Source: Desmonostoc muscorum FACHB-395
GTDB taxonomy: Bacteria > Cyanobacteriota > Cyanobacteriia > Cyanobacteriales > Nostocaceae
NCBI RefSeq assembly: GCF_014698035.1
Contig: NZ_JACJSF010000029.1
Location: 1 to 64,000 of the forward strand
Reading direction: 5' to 3'
DNA length: 64,000 nucleotides
Shown: positions 49,945 through 59,049 of the stretch, piece by piece
Layout of the letters: each line of letters starts with the position of its first letter
How positions within the stretch are numbered: the first letter of the stretch is position 1
Position numbers and translations under genes: made by a program
The notes under the pieces: model-generated
What the model saw: the letters and a program-made list of their open reading frames with translations, nothing else
Told to the model about the DNA's origin: nothing
The model's database searches: none

Positions 49945-50094
49945 ATACACTTTATAAATAAATTATTTATAACGGCTTGTATTCAAATATACAAATAAAT
50001 CGATTAGTCATTCTATTGAACCTCGTAAGTACTTAACGATTCTTTTGGGATCACCATAACAAAAAAAATTAGATATTGGATTTGATTCAGGTAT

Positions 50095-50832
50095 TTATAA
50101 TCCTGGTTTGCGTGCAATAAATGCTACATGACCCTTCGACAGAAGGTATTGCCCATAACTACGAGTTGTTTCAACTTGGAAGCCAACGCCAGAGAGTTCA
50201 CTTGCAATAGCTGTTGCTTCGTATAATCGCACGTGGTGTACTTCGTCAGATCGTCTGTAGTGTTCCCCTATCTTACGGAAGCTGATAATCCGGCGTGTCA
50301 AAATCATTTGCTCTCGATCTTCCGATTTTTCAACTAATACTACCCAGCTTTCTCCTTCAGTGAAACCCTTCATTGTAGTAACTTGTTCAACTTGCCCTTT
50401 TTCGGCAATGTCGAAGATGAATACACCCCCAGGAGTTAAGGCATTATATATGCGCTGAAAAAGCTGAACAAGAATTTGGCAATCGTTGTCTCGATCAAAT
50501 AGGTAGCTGATACATTCACTAATGGAGGTGACAGCATTGCATGGCGGAATCTCTGTTTTGAATAGTGAATCGATCCGAAATTCGGCATCTGGGACTCTTG
50601 TTCGTGCAATATTAATCATCGACTCAGAAATATCAACTCCGAGAACACGATAATGAGCCTTAGTAAGTTCTTTTGCCCATAATCCGCTACCACAACCCAA
50701 GTCAACCACTAGTCCATCATGTATTTTGTTTTGAGCGAGGATTTCTAAAATGCCGGGAGCGGATTTGAGAGCGAAGTCACGGAAACCGTCATCATGAATA
50801 AATGCAAGGTCTTCTTTGTACCATTCATTCAT
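50095..50832 (-). CDS. Class I SAM-dependent methyltransferase
   Basis: 245 residues with SAM-binding motif I VVDLGCGSGLWAKEL (about 43-57), then motif II VLGVDISESMINIA, and the acidic FDIAEKG region after strand 4. The N-terminus (DLAFIHDDGFRDFALKSAPG) resembles small-molecule methyltransferases. Substrate unknown. It is monocistronic, with the hypothetical gene 51074-51817 upstream on the same strand across a repeat-filled gap. Confidence 0.85.
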   Translation of the reverse strand: MNEWYKEDLAFIHDDGFRDFALKSAPGILEILAQNKIHDGLVVDLGCGSGLWAKELTKAHYRVLGVDISESMINIARTRVPDAEFRIDSLFKTEIPPCNAVTSISECISYLFDRDNDCQILVQLFQRIYNALTPGGVFIFDIAEKGQVEQVTTMKGFTEGESWVVLVEKSEDREQMILTRRIISFRKIGEHYRRSDEVHHVRLYEATAIASELSGVGFQVETTRSYGQYLLSKGHVAFIARKPGL

Positions 50833-50948
50833 ATTGCTTAGAGGCTATGTTATAAATTTTTTGGGGCTAAATTCATATTACGAGCCTAAGACTAGCCCTT
50901 TCAAGGTGCGTAAAAATTTGGTAAATAGATTTCTCTTTAAGCTCTATA

Positions 50949-51010
50949 CTCTGTGTCCTCTGCGCCTCTGTGGTTAGAAAAAATACTTTTAAACCGCAGA
51001 GGCACAGAGA
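50949..51010. repeat. CTCTGTG/CGCAGAG palindromic repeat
   Basis: Arms 50949-50975 and 50991-51010 pair around an A-rich loop. This is an intergenic copy of the family also found at 11317-11385 and inside lnt at 35683-35744. Confidence 0.8.
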
Positions 51011-51073
51011 TCGCTGAGAAAAAATAAGAGATTTTACGATCCCACTATGGTAATTTTATTTTTACTTTATCAA

Positions 51074-51817
51074 TTACCTCTTCACAGAAATTGTGTAACT
51101 AGGTAGATGTGAGGCATCTGTTTGAGTTTTTACAAGTCGCCAGTCATTATCTATATATAAATGCTGAAATACTTGAGAAGGTGCTAAGGATGTTTTTTTT
51201 AAATAATTTGTATGATTTATCTCTATATTTTCTAATTCGAGAGCTTTCGGTAAAGCTAATTTTGACGCATTTAGTTTGACTTTAGTGTTAAGCACATCAG
51301 TAAACCAGGTGTAGACTGATTCTAAATTTAGAGGAATTTCTCTATTTTTAAAAGCCTGAAATCTATCAATATTTTGAAGATACCATTTACCATTTTGAAC
51401 TCCATATTTTTGGATTACCATGAAATCATAAGCTGGTAATATTGAGCTAAAACTCTGGGATAAATACGGGTCTTTCCCCATTATATAGCGAGCGACACTC
51501 GCACAGTAACCATCATGCTGAAAAATTTGAAAAGACTGTTCTTGTATTCTTTTCGGTAAACTTTCATGAAATGAAATGGTAGACCATATTGGTGTCCAAA
51601 CACCCACCAAAAGGCGTAATTGTTCCGTAACGCTGAAAACAGGATTGTGTTGGCTCAATTTTATAAAATAGGGAAGTAATTCAGTTTTATAAAATTTAAT
51701 TTCGTCATTTGAAGTTCCTGATTTTTGTCCTTGAACTCGTGCCAAAATCTCATTTTTAAATTTTACTTTTTTGGGAGCGCTTAATTGATTTTTTAGCAAG
51801 AGTTCAAACATCACCAT
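51074..51817 (-). CDS. Hypothetical protein, possibly fibrillin/lipocalin-like
   Basis: 247 residues, soluble, with no membrane segment. The middle has LLVGVWTPIWSTISFHESLP, then FMVIQKYGVQNGKWYLQNID and, near the C-terminus, FQHLYIDNDWRLVKTQTD. The L-x-G-x-W start and following beta-rich stretches vaguely recall PAP/fibrillin or lipocalin barrels, but I cannot confirm this. The start is ATG 51817 (or ATG 51811, 9 nt after AAGG). A MITE-like element (51839-51972) lies only 21 nt upstream, so its promoter or original N-terminus may have been altered. Confidence 0.65.
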   Translation of the reverse strand: MVMFELLLKNQLSAPKKVKFKNEILARVQGQKSGTSNDEIKFYKTELLPYFIKLSQHNPVFSVTEQLRLLVGVWTPIWSTISFHESLPKRIQEQSFQIFQHDGYCASVARYIMGKDPYLSQSFSSILPAYDFMVIQKYGVQNGKWYLQNIDRFQAFKNREIPLNLESVYTWFTDVLNTKVKLNASKLALPKALELENIEINHTNYLKKTSLAPSQVFQHLYIDNDWRLVKTQTDASHLPSYTISVKR

Positions 51818-51838
51818 TTACCTTTTTCTCATTTTTTT

Positions 51839-51972
51839 AACGTGAGTTCGATGAACCTCTCCCTCTCCGAAACAGAAAGGGAGGAGCAACGAAAAATTCA
51901 GCTTTTTGCTCCCCTCTCCGTGTCGGAGAGGGGTTGGGGGAGAGGTCAAATAAGACTTGTCGAACTCACGTT
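51839..51972. mobile_element. MITE-like element with 13-bp ends
   Basis: Ends AACGTGAGTTCGA (51839-51851) and TCGAACTCACGTT (51960-51972) are perfect reverse complements. Inside is a 10-bp hairpin CCCCTCTCCG-tgt-CGGAGAGGGG (51911-51933). No coding capacity. It is immediately upstream of the 51074-51817 gene. Confidence 0.75.
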
Positions 51973-52322
51973 TTTTTTAGATGACTTGGTAAGAATTAAA
52001 AACTGGTAATTTTAGTACTTATGCAGGTATCATCTATTCTTTTAACCTGTAAGAGGTAGAGCTTTTTCGCTCCTGCCTTTGACAGTTTTAAGGTGTTTAT
52101 GTGCTTGATACTATCTATTCTTACCCATAAAATGGTGTGATCTAGATCACTGCAAACTAAAATATATTGAAAAAGCATTTAGAAATTAGATCATTGCATA
52201 CATAAATTTATAGCGGCGACTCTCTGAGAACGTCAAAGACGAAACCGCAAAGCACAAGAAGGGTTATTAATTCACAAAAAATAAAGTGTGAAGGAGCAAA
52301 ATTTTTATCCTTCACACTTCAT

Positions 52323-52470
52323 TCTGACTTTTCACGGCATCTGGAAAACCTCTCTCTAAATCTCTCTCCTAAAAGGAGAGAGACTTTGAATTTTCCCCCT
52401 TCCCGCGTCGGGAAGGGGGTTAGGGGGTTAGGTTTTTGGTAGACTTTTCCACATAACGTGAAAAATCAGA
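52323..52470. mobile_element. MITE-like element with near-perfect 14-bp ends
   Basis: Ends TCTGACTTTTCACG (52323-52336) and CGTGAAAAATCAGA (52457-52470) match at 13 of 14 positions as reverse complements. Inside are hairpins ctctctcct/aggagagag and CCCCCTTCCCG-cgt-CGGGAAGGGGG (52395-52419). It ends 25 nt after the amylase stop (minus strand) and could serve as its terminator. A partial copy of one end occurs at 82-112. Confidence 0.7.
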
Positions 52471-52494
52471 CACTTCATTGTTGATTTGAAATTT

Positions 52495-54423
52495 CTACGA
52501 TTCTCTTCCCGATGCCCAAGTATCACGCCATTTTACAGTGCCTTCTTTCGCAATCACCCAGCGACGATTGACCAAATTTTCCCGCAGAGGCGATCGCCCT
52601 TCCCGCCACATGGCATATTTATAAGCAATCAGCTTACCAGCGCTTTCATCAAAGGGAATCTCAGCAGACCAAGTATTTGAGTTGATGTACTCCAAAGGAT
52701 ATGCTTTGCTGATATCCCAGTTACCCAACTCAGGGCAATCTCCTGTCACCACAATGATTTCACCGGGTTGAGTATCCACACCATTGAGTTGAACGCGCAC
52801 AATTGTCTGTGCTTTGATCCGTTCCCCAACGTGGCTGAAAACAAGCACTCCCCGTTCTTCTAATACTAGGTTATAAATCTTGCCGTCTTTTACTTCATAC
52901 TTATTGCGAGTCACTACGCAAGTATGCTCACCATCGGGTAATTCTGTTTCTACTTCTGGGAGAGTAACTTCCCCTCCCCGGTTTAAAGCTACAAAACACA
53001 GAGAATCACGATAGCGGCGGACATAACAGTAAACATCGGCGGTCAAGTATTTCTGCCAATGGCTACCCATTGATATAGCAGGATTTAGCCGCCGTAAACC
53101 AGACAGCAACCGAATGCAACGATAAACCTCACTATCGGTATCCCAATTTTCCATCATTGGGCGGTTATATGGGTCATTACCGCCATCAGTATCGTTATGT
53201 AAATACTGTTCTGTGCCGTAATATATACAGGGAATACCGCGAGATGTCATAATTAAGGCGATCGCAACCTTCAACATCGCTGGATCGGGATTCAGCGATT
53301 GGAAGCGGCACATATCATGGTTATCGATGAAGGTAACTAACTCTGTTGCCCCGTTATAGCGATAATCCTGGTCAAAAATGTATTGAATTGTTTGGAATCC
53401 CAGTTCTGAACCTTGGCCCAATGCGGCTCGAATTGCCACACATAGCCCAAAGTCTAGAAGTGTCATGCCTGAGTGGTTAACAAATTCCACCGAGCGATCG
53501 TCACTCGGATTACTATAAATCCATTCACCAAAAATAAATACATCTGGTTTGTGATTGGTCATCTCGCCAGTGAATTCTTGCCAAAACCAAATCGGCATGT
53601 GCTTGACAGTATCAACCCGCAGTGCATCCACACCTCTGTCTAGCCATTGTTTAATTGCTGACTTAATATACTGCCGATATTCTGTATTATTTTCATTAAA
53701 GGTTGCAAGACCTGCTAGTTCACAATTCTGTACTTGCCAATCGTCTTCCCAGTTTTGCACTTCACCATAATGGTGATACCAATTATTGACATCATTATTG
53801 AAGTCAGCAATTTTAACGCCATCATCATACAATTCACCTTTACTACCACTGGTATCAGGGCTGCTGTGGTTGCAGACAATATCCAGCACCAGCTTCATAT
53901 TCCGCTTGTGCAGTTCTGTAATTAATCGATCAAAGGTCGTATTTTTTTCTTCTTGGGTAGCATTTAAAGAAGGATTCTCTCCATCAGCAATGTAGCGAGG
54001 ATTAATCCGCTTAAAGTCTTTTGTCCAATACCCATGCATCGCCGCATTGCTAATAAATAACTCTTCTACTTGCTCGAATAGTGGAGTTAGCCAAAGGGCG
54101 GTAACTCCCATATTTTTGAGATAATCTAACTTATCGATGACACCTTGCAAGTCACCACCCCAGTACTTACCCCATTCTTGTCTATTGGGATCGTAGAGTT
54201 CTGAATTTTCACCTTCGCTGTTATCTGGATCGCCATCATAAAAGCGATCTACCACCAGAAAGTAAATGGTTTCTTGGCGAAATTCAATATCTCTGGTGTA
54301 AAGAAACTCTAGGTCAATCTCGGTTTCTGATGGTGGCGTTTCTATAATAGCGTCTACTTTTTCTTGTGCAGAATCAACTTTGTATTGATCTGGGGAAAAC
54401 TGAGATGGAGGGGTTTTTACCAT
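52495..54423 (-). CDS. Alpha-amylase family glycosidase (GH13) with C-terminal CBM20
   Basis: 642 residues. The GH13 barrel has region I DIVCNHSS (181-188), nucleophile Asp271 in ALRVDTVKHM, acid/base Glu300 in FIFGEW and the stabilising Asp370 in FIDNHD. The start YFLVVDRFYDGDPDN is of the cyclodextrin glucanotransferase/amylase type. A C-terminal starch-binding domain (about 540-640) reads VQLNGVDTQPGEIIVVTGDC and ends in WRDTWASGRES. No signal peptide is visible, so it probably acts on glycogen or related glucans inside the cell. Monocistronic by spacing, with a 479-nt divergent gap to the acidic protein gene. Confidence 0.93.
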   Translation of the reverse strand: MVKTPPSQFSPDQYKVDSAQEKVDAIIETPPSETEIDLEFLYTRDIEFRQETIYFLVVDRFYDGDPDNSEGENSELYDPNRQEWGKYWGGDLQGVIDKLDYLKNMGVTALWLTPLFEQVEELFISNAAMHGYWTKDFKRINPRYIADGENPSLNATQEEKNTTFDRLITELHKRNMKLVLDIVCNHSSPDTSGSKGELYDDGVKIADFNNDVNNWYHHYGEVQNWEDDWQVQNCELAGLATFNENNTEYRQYIKSAIKQWLDRGVDALRVDTVKHMPIWFWQEFTGEMTNHKPDVFIFGEWIYSNPSDDRSVEFVNHSGMTLLDFGLCVAIRAALGQGSELGFQTIQYIFDQDYRYNGATELVTFIDNHDMCRFQSLNPDPAMLKVAIALIMTSRGIPCIYYGTEQYLHNDTDGGNDPYNRPMMENWDTDSEVYRCIRLLSGLRRLNPAISMGSHWQKYLTADVYCYVRRYRDSLCFVALNRGGEVTLPEVETELPDGEHTCVVTRNKYEVKDGKIYNLVLEERGVLVFSHVGERIKAQTIVRVQLNGVDTQPGEIIVVTGDCPELGNWDISKAYPLEYINSNTWSAEIPFDESAGKLIAYKYAMWREGRSPLRENLVNRRWVIAKEGTVKWRDTWASGRES

Positions 54424-54902
54424 AAAAAACTCAAAATTTTATGTAATTTACATTTGTAGAACTAACAGTACAAACGCTTTGGCTATTGTGTGTCGCTACA
54501 GACATCGGTATTGTGACATCCTGCCCACGGTATAGGTATCTATCGCTAGCTAGTTTATAATTCTATCGATAGATATAATTCATCTGCTAGAGGATAAAAA
54601 TAAAGAAATATAGCATTTATTAACGATAATTGCTTAATAACAAAAATTTACAATATTTAATTAAGTTGACCTGTGGTAAAAATTGAGCCTAACTCGTGTT
54701 TAAGTGTATATTCGACAACAGATTTGAGAACATCTCAATTCTTTGGAGATTAGCTGTCAACAAGATTTTGTTACACCTGAGCAATATTGAGTAGACCAAG
54801 CATTAGCCAACTTTTTCTCTAGAAGATTCGCTCCATTGGTAAACTGACCATTGTCACTTTCAATCTTTTTTTACTGTTGAGGAATTAATTTAGGTAGCAA
54901 TT
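54424..54902. other. Divergent intergenic region
   Basis: 479 nt of A/T-rich DNA between the amylase gene and the acidic protein gene. It must contain both promoters. No repeat, hairpin or motif could be assigned. Confidence 0.4.
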
Positions 54903-55955
54903 ATGACCAAGTATGACAAGGTTTTTAACTCACCAAAGACATCAGAGGAATCACTAAGTCCAGAGGAAGCGGTAGCGGCGATCGCAACTGTCACTGCGAT
55001 CGCTGATTCCATGATTGAAGATGTAGATGCAGAAAGTTTAGCGGGTATCCTCTGGGAATTCGAGGTTTTCGAAGAATACTCAGAAGATGAAATCGCCGAA
55101 ATAGTTGATAGACTCCTAGCCATTGCAGAAGAGGAAGGAATTGGCCCCCTGTTTAATGCTGCTAAAGTATCTCTCTCAGAAGAATTAGTGCTGGATGGTT
55201 TTGCAGCTGGGGTAATAGTGCTTTTAGACGATGAACTTGCGATCTCCAAACCAAAACAAGCCTACCTCAAAAAGCTACAAGCAGCCTTAGACCTGGAAGA
55301 TGAAGAAGCAGAGGAAATTATTAAGGAGGTAATTGCAGCCTTTAAAGAAGCAGAAGAGGAGGAATATGCAGATGACGACGATGATGAGACAGTAGTCATA
55401 GAAGATTTCAGCGAACAGACATATCAATCCCCTTTAGGTAATTTTACCGTGCCAATTCCGGTTGATCCCCAGCAGGGCGGTAGAATTCAAAGCCAGGAAG
55501 GAGTAGTTGGCTTTTCTGATGACATCGGTACTTTATTGAGAATCGATTATTATCCTTTCCCTCTAGAACAGTTAGAGGAACTGGAGTCTGTTGGACAAGA
55601 AGAATATTTACAAACAATTTTAGTAGATAAATATGTACCCCAAGCGATTTTTGCCAATGTACCAGATGCTTCTGTGGAGTACACCGAATATCTAGAAGAT
55701 ACTTTGCGAGGCGCTTACTATGTGCTAATTGATATGCCCAAAGGTTCGACAATTTCTAAGCAAGAAAATAATGGAACTGCGATCAGATTAGATGCGTACC
55801 GGGGTCTGCTCACCTTTATCAGTGGTGAATTTTTGTATATAGTTAGTAGTCAGCACAGCTTTCTTGACGGCGAAACTCCCGATTCCCTTGAAGAAGAAGC
55901 TGAAGACATTAAGGAGAGTATTTTAGAGTTTGTTGAGACTATAGAGTTTAACTAA
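54903..55955 (+). CDS. Acidic hypothetical protein with two parts
   Basis: 350 residues. The first half (about 1-150) is helical and very rich in Glu, Asp and Ala (SPEEAVAAIATVTAIADSMI, AYLKKLQAALDLEDEEAEEI), leading to an acidic run EEEEYADDDDDETVVIED around 150-165. The second half (about 170-350) looks like a separate alpha/beta domain (YQSPLGNFTVPIPVDPQQGG, LEDTLRGAYYVLIDMPKGST). No signal peptide or membrane segment. I do not recognise either part. ATG 54903 has no strong Shine-Dalgarno. Confidence 0.75.
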   Translation: MTKYDKVFNSPKTSEESLSPEEAVAAIATVTAIADSMIEDVDAESLAGILWEFEVFEEYSEDEIAEIVDRLLAIAEEEGIGPLFNAAKVSLSEELVLDGFAAGVIVLLDDELAISKPKQAYLKKLQAALDLEDEEAEEIIKEVIAAFKEAEEEEYADDDDDETVVIEDFSEQTYQSPLGNFTVPIPVDPQQGGRIQSQEGVVGFSDDIGTLLRIDYYPFPLEQLEELESVGQEEYLQTILVDKYVPQAIFANVPDASVEYTEYLEDTLRGAYYVLIDMPKGSTISKQENNGTAIRLDAYRGLLTFISGEFLYIVSSQHSFLDGETPDSLEEEAEDIKESILEFVETIEFN

Positions 55956-56561
55956 TGCAGCATTTGATTGATTGGCGTTGCTGAATTCCGGTATGAAAAT
56001 GATTTTACGTAATTTCAAAACCCTTGTAAAGAAGTTGCAATGCAACGTCTTTATACCAAAATTCATATATTTAATCAGCAACACCGATTCATTCATCGCA
56101 AATTAAATTTGGCAATACCTACATTGGTAATGTGTCGGCTTACATTAGATATCTGGTAAAAAAGAATGTAGAGAAGTATTGCCACTGCTATCTCTCTACA
56201 TGGGTTCTGAATAACGCATATTCAATTTCACCGAAGAGGTAGAGGGGAAGGGAGCAGGGAGCGGGGGGAGAAAGCCCTTCTCCTCTACATGGAGCAAAGC
56301 GAAACATGGGTACGTTCGCACAGCCTCTCGTAGAGAAGAGAAGCCCCGTTCTTCCAGGAGGACGCTTGAACTGGGGCAAAGTACAAGCTCCGTCTCAGTC
56401 TTTCCCCCTACCCCCTGCTCCCCTGCCTCTTTTGACCAGATATCTATTCGCCCTCGCTTTACTTATCTGATGTACATTTGGAAAGGGCGATGTCTGAGAC
56501 AAGCCTGGAGAAGATAGGAAGTCTCCGGCTCCGCGCTGGGTGTCTACGCTTATAATTTTTC
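55956..56561. other. Intergenic upstream of the kinase, repeat-rich
   Basis: No gene. The first part is an inverted-repeat element (55972-56087). The middle and end hold G-rich and palindromic dispersed repeats (ctacatggagcaaagcgaaa, gcgatgtctgagacaagcc) up to the kinase start. Confidence 0.45.
55972..56087. mobile_element. MITE-like inverted-repeat element
   Basis: The left end (TTGGCGTTGCTGA and following ccggtatgaa) pairs imperfectly with the right end (ttataccaaa ... TCAGCAACACCGA). It is about 116 nt, without coding capacity, 16 nt after the acidic protein stop. Confidence 0.55.
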
Positions 56562-58394
56562 ATGACAATAACCCTGCTAAACAATCGCTATCAAGTTATC
56601 CAGGTAATCGGTGCTGGGGGTTTTGGCGAAACCTTTCTGGCAGAAGATGTTCACATGCCTTCTCGCCGTCGTTGTGTGATTAAGCAACTCAAACCGATAA
56701 CTAATAACGATCCGCAAAATTACCAACTAATCCAACAACGGTTTGAACGGGAAGCCGCAACCTTGGAATATTTGGGTGAAAGTAGTAACCAAATTCCTAA
56801 ACTCTACGCCTACTTTTCTGAGAACGGGCAATTTTACCTTGTCCAAGAATGGATTCACGGCCAAACTCTGACGAAAATTGTCGAAGCTAAAGGATTTGAG
56901 AGTGAAGTTGCTGTTCGGCAAATTCTTTTGAGTCTGCTTTCAGTGTTAAATTATGTCCACAGTAAAGGCATTATTCACCGGGATATTAAACCTGAGAACA
57001 TTATTCTCCGTTCTGTTGATAACAAGCCAGTTTTGATTGATTTTGGTGCAGTTAAAGAAACAATTCGTTCTGTGGTCAACTCTTCAGGATACCCCACGCG
57101 ATCGCTCGTTATTGGTACGCCTGGATATATGCCCAGCGAACAAGCCGTTGGCCGCCCAGTTTACGCCACTGATATCTACAGCTTAGGTTTAACGGCGATT
57201 TATCTGCTGACTGGCAAACACCCGCAAGAATTGCAAACCGATCTCAAAACTGGGGAAATACTTTGGCAGGAACACGCCCCTAACGTCTCTTCTCAATTGG
57301 CGGCGGTACTCAATCAGGCAATTAAGCCTCATGCTGGCGATCGCTACAGCACTGCTAGTAAAATGTTACACGCTTTGCAGTCTGCTAGTAATATCCCTCC
57401 TGAGTTAGCTGCAAATACTCCTACAGTTAATTTTTATCCCCCTGCGTCATCGACTCGACAAACCCAGCCATTATATTCCCCACAAAAACCAACTGTGATA
57501 GGGAATTCCACTCCTGGAAACTGGCAAAAACCTGCCGTAATTATTGGTAGTTTGCTGGTAGGCGGCTTGATTGGTGCAGTAGTGATTCCTAACATCATTC
57601 GTCAGCAACAACCAGAAACAACCATTGTCACAAGTAGCACCCCATCGCTAGAATCTTTGCCTACTCCCGCATCTACCGAATCGCCCCTTTCTTCCCAAAC
57701 TTCTCCAGCCCCAGTTGTACCAGCCTCACAACCACGAAAGCGAGTAATTCTCAATCCTTTGCCAACCGTTAATCCCCCAGTTGTATCCATACCACAGCCA
57801 GAAAAAGAGCCTGTAATTTCAGATACTCCAGTGCCAGAAGTGTCTTCTACACCACAGCCAGAACCAGAGAATATTGCAGTTCCCACACCAGAAGCAGTTT
57901 CAGCACCACAGAAGAATGATCAGCCACCGAAAAAAGTAGCTGTGACTACCAGCAGTCAAAGCGTTCCCGCATTTCCTACAGGTACATCCAGAAGCGCTGT
58001 AGAAGCTACCCTCGGCAAACCAAATCAAGATTTAAGAGGTGCATGGGGTAAGACGCGTGCTGTTGTTTACAAACTAGTACCAAACAAAATTGATCTTGGC
58101 TACTTATTCGATCGTAATTCTCAAGTGCTGCGTCAAACAGAGGTATCTTTTGCCCAATCGGTAGACCCGCAGGTAATGGAAACTACCTTGAATGGAATGT
58201 TAGAGGGGCAAGCCACTGAAAAAATTAAGCAGGGACTTAAACAGGTACAACAGGGTCAGTCTGATAATTTCCGTTTTCAGAATGGCTCAGTCAAGGGCCA
58301 GATTATCCGCCAAGAATGTAATTTTATTTACATTAGCATTTGGGATGAAAATTTACATGATTTTGTGAGTCCATCGACAGCCAAAAGATGTTAA
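56562..58394 (+). CDS. Membrane-anchored Hanks-type Ser/Thr protein kinase
   Basis: 610 residues. The kinase domain is at about 9-275: Gly loop GAGGFGETFL (17-26), Lys41 in CVIKQL, catalytic HRDIKPEN with Asp140, DFGAVK (159-164) and GTPGYMPSEQ. A single membrane helix follows at about 326-347 (AVIIGSLLVGGLIGAVVIPN), then a Pro/Thr/Ser-rich region (about 350-485). The C-terminal domain (about 490-610) begins FPTGTSRSAVEATLGKPNQD, which resembles small lipoprotein-like sensor folds and would lie outside the membrane. It is an integral signalling kinase with unknown ligand. ATG 56562 follows a repeat-rich leader. Many paralogues of this type occur in Nostoc genomes. Confidence 0.9.
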   Translation: MTITLLNNRYQVIQVIGAGGFGETFLAEDVHMPSRRRCVIKQLKPITNNDPQNYQLIQQRFEREAATLEYLGESSNQIPKLYAYFSENGQFYLVQEWIHGQTLTKIVEAKGFESEVAVRQILLSLLSVLNYVHSKGIIHRDIKPENIILRSVDNKPVLIDFGAVKETIRSVVNSSGYPTRSLVIGTPGYMPSEQAVGRPVYATDIYSLGLTAIYLLTGKHPQELQTDLKTGEILWQEHAPNVSSQLAAVLNQAIKPHAGDRYSTASKMLHALQSASNIPPELAANTPTVNFYPPASSTRQTQPLYSPQKPTVIGNSTPGNWQKPAVIIGSLLVGGLIGAVVIPNIIRQQQPETTIVTSSTPSLESLPTPASTESPLSSQTSPAPVVPASQPRKRVILNPLPTVNPPVVSIPQPEKEPVISDTPVPEVSSTPQPEPENIAVPTPEAVSAPQKNDQPPKKVAVTTSSQSVPAFPTGTSRSAVEATLGKPNQDLRGAWGKTRAVVYKLVPNKIDLGYLFDRNSQVLRQTEVSFAQSVDPQVMETTLNGMLEGQATEKIKQGLKQVQQGQSDNFRFQNGSVKGQIIRQECNFIYISIWDENLHDFVSPSTAKRC

Positions 58395-58788
58395 CTTTCT
58401 AGAAAACCTTGTTCTCAAAAATTAAATTTTTGTATCTTAGAAGACAGATTCAGGATTCAATATAGTTTTTCAAAAACTGTCTTTGCTGGACTAAAATCAA
58501 CATAATTTCGGTCTTCGCAAACACAAAAACCCAGTTTTTAGAATTAGTGTATTTGTCTTCTAAGTTTTGCAACTAAATCCATAAAAACCTGTTTACCCAA
58601 TTCCCCATTCCCAATTCCCAATTCCCATTTTCAAACTGAGTTTCAAATTCTTAATCTTCATAAAGTTATAAATACCATTATTAAGTTTTTAATAATACTT
58701 GTCTCAGCTTGTACATTCATGTCGTAAAGTTCTATCGGAATTGTGTAATCTGAAGACAGCTAATAGCTCATTATTCAATCGAGGTCTG
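58395..58788. other. Intergenic with simple repeats
   Basis: 394 nt between the kinase and the small downstream gene. It includes attccccattcccaattccc simple repeats (58600-58630) and A/T-rich sequence. No gene or defined site is seen. Confidence 0.45.
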
Positions 58789-59007
58789 ATGACTCCTACA
58801 ATTATGCGTCAGCTTTGGTCAGTGGTTGAAACCGCGCAAGCCAAGCTCCTCTTACAACTGGATGATGCTAGCTTGGTGCAGTGGTTAGTGAAACAAACCG
58901 AAACACAAGTTTTGTTAGATCCTAACGAAACTGATTATCTCTGCCACTACATTCAATCTCGGCTAGCCCTTATACGTGATATTGCCCATGAACGCCAGTG
59001 TTCATGA
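58789..59007 (+). CDS. Small hypothetical protein
   Basis: 72 residues from ATG 58789 (MTPTIMRQLWSVVETAQAKL). The open frame extends to TTG 58699, but the ATG, preceded by CGAGG, is a better start. The protein is mostly helical (LLLQLDDASLVQWLVKQTET, HYIQSRLALIRDIAHERQ), without a membrane segment. The type recalls small conserved cyanobacterial proteins of unknown function. It converges on ribD, with 42 nt between the ends. Confidence 0.65.
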   Translation: MTPTIMRQLWSVVETAQAKLLLQLDDASLVQWLVKQTETQVLLDPNETDYLCHYIQSRLALIRDIAHERQCS

Positions 59008-59049
59008 TAGCAAAATCACGATGAATTGATTGATAGTCAAGTGTTATTA

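Larger units (their letters stand above)
51818..52494. other. Intergenic with two MITE-like elements
   Basis: No gene in this 677-nt stretch. It holds the elements at 51839-51972 and 52323-52470, separated by A/T-rich DNA. Confidence 0.5.

Noticed and set aside
56188..56379. 63-codon open frame on the minus strand
   Set aside because: It is built of dispersed repeat sequence upstream of the kinase and has no credible start region.
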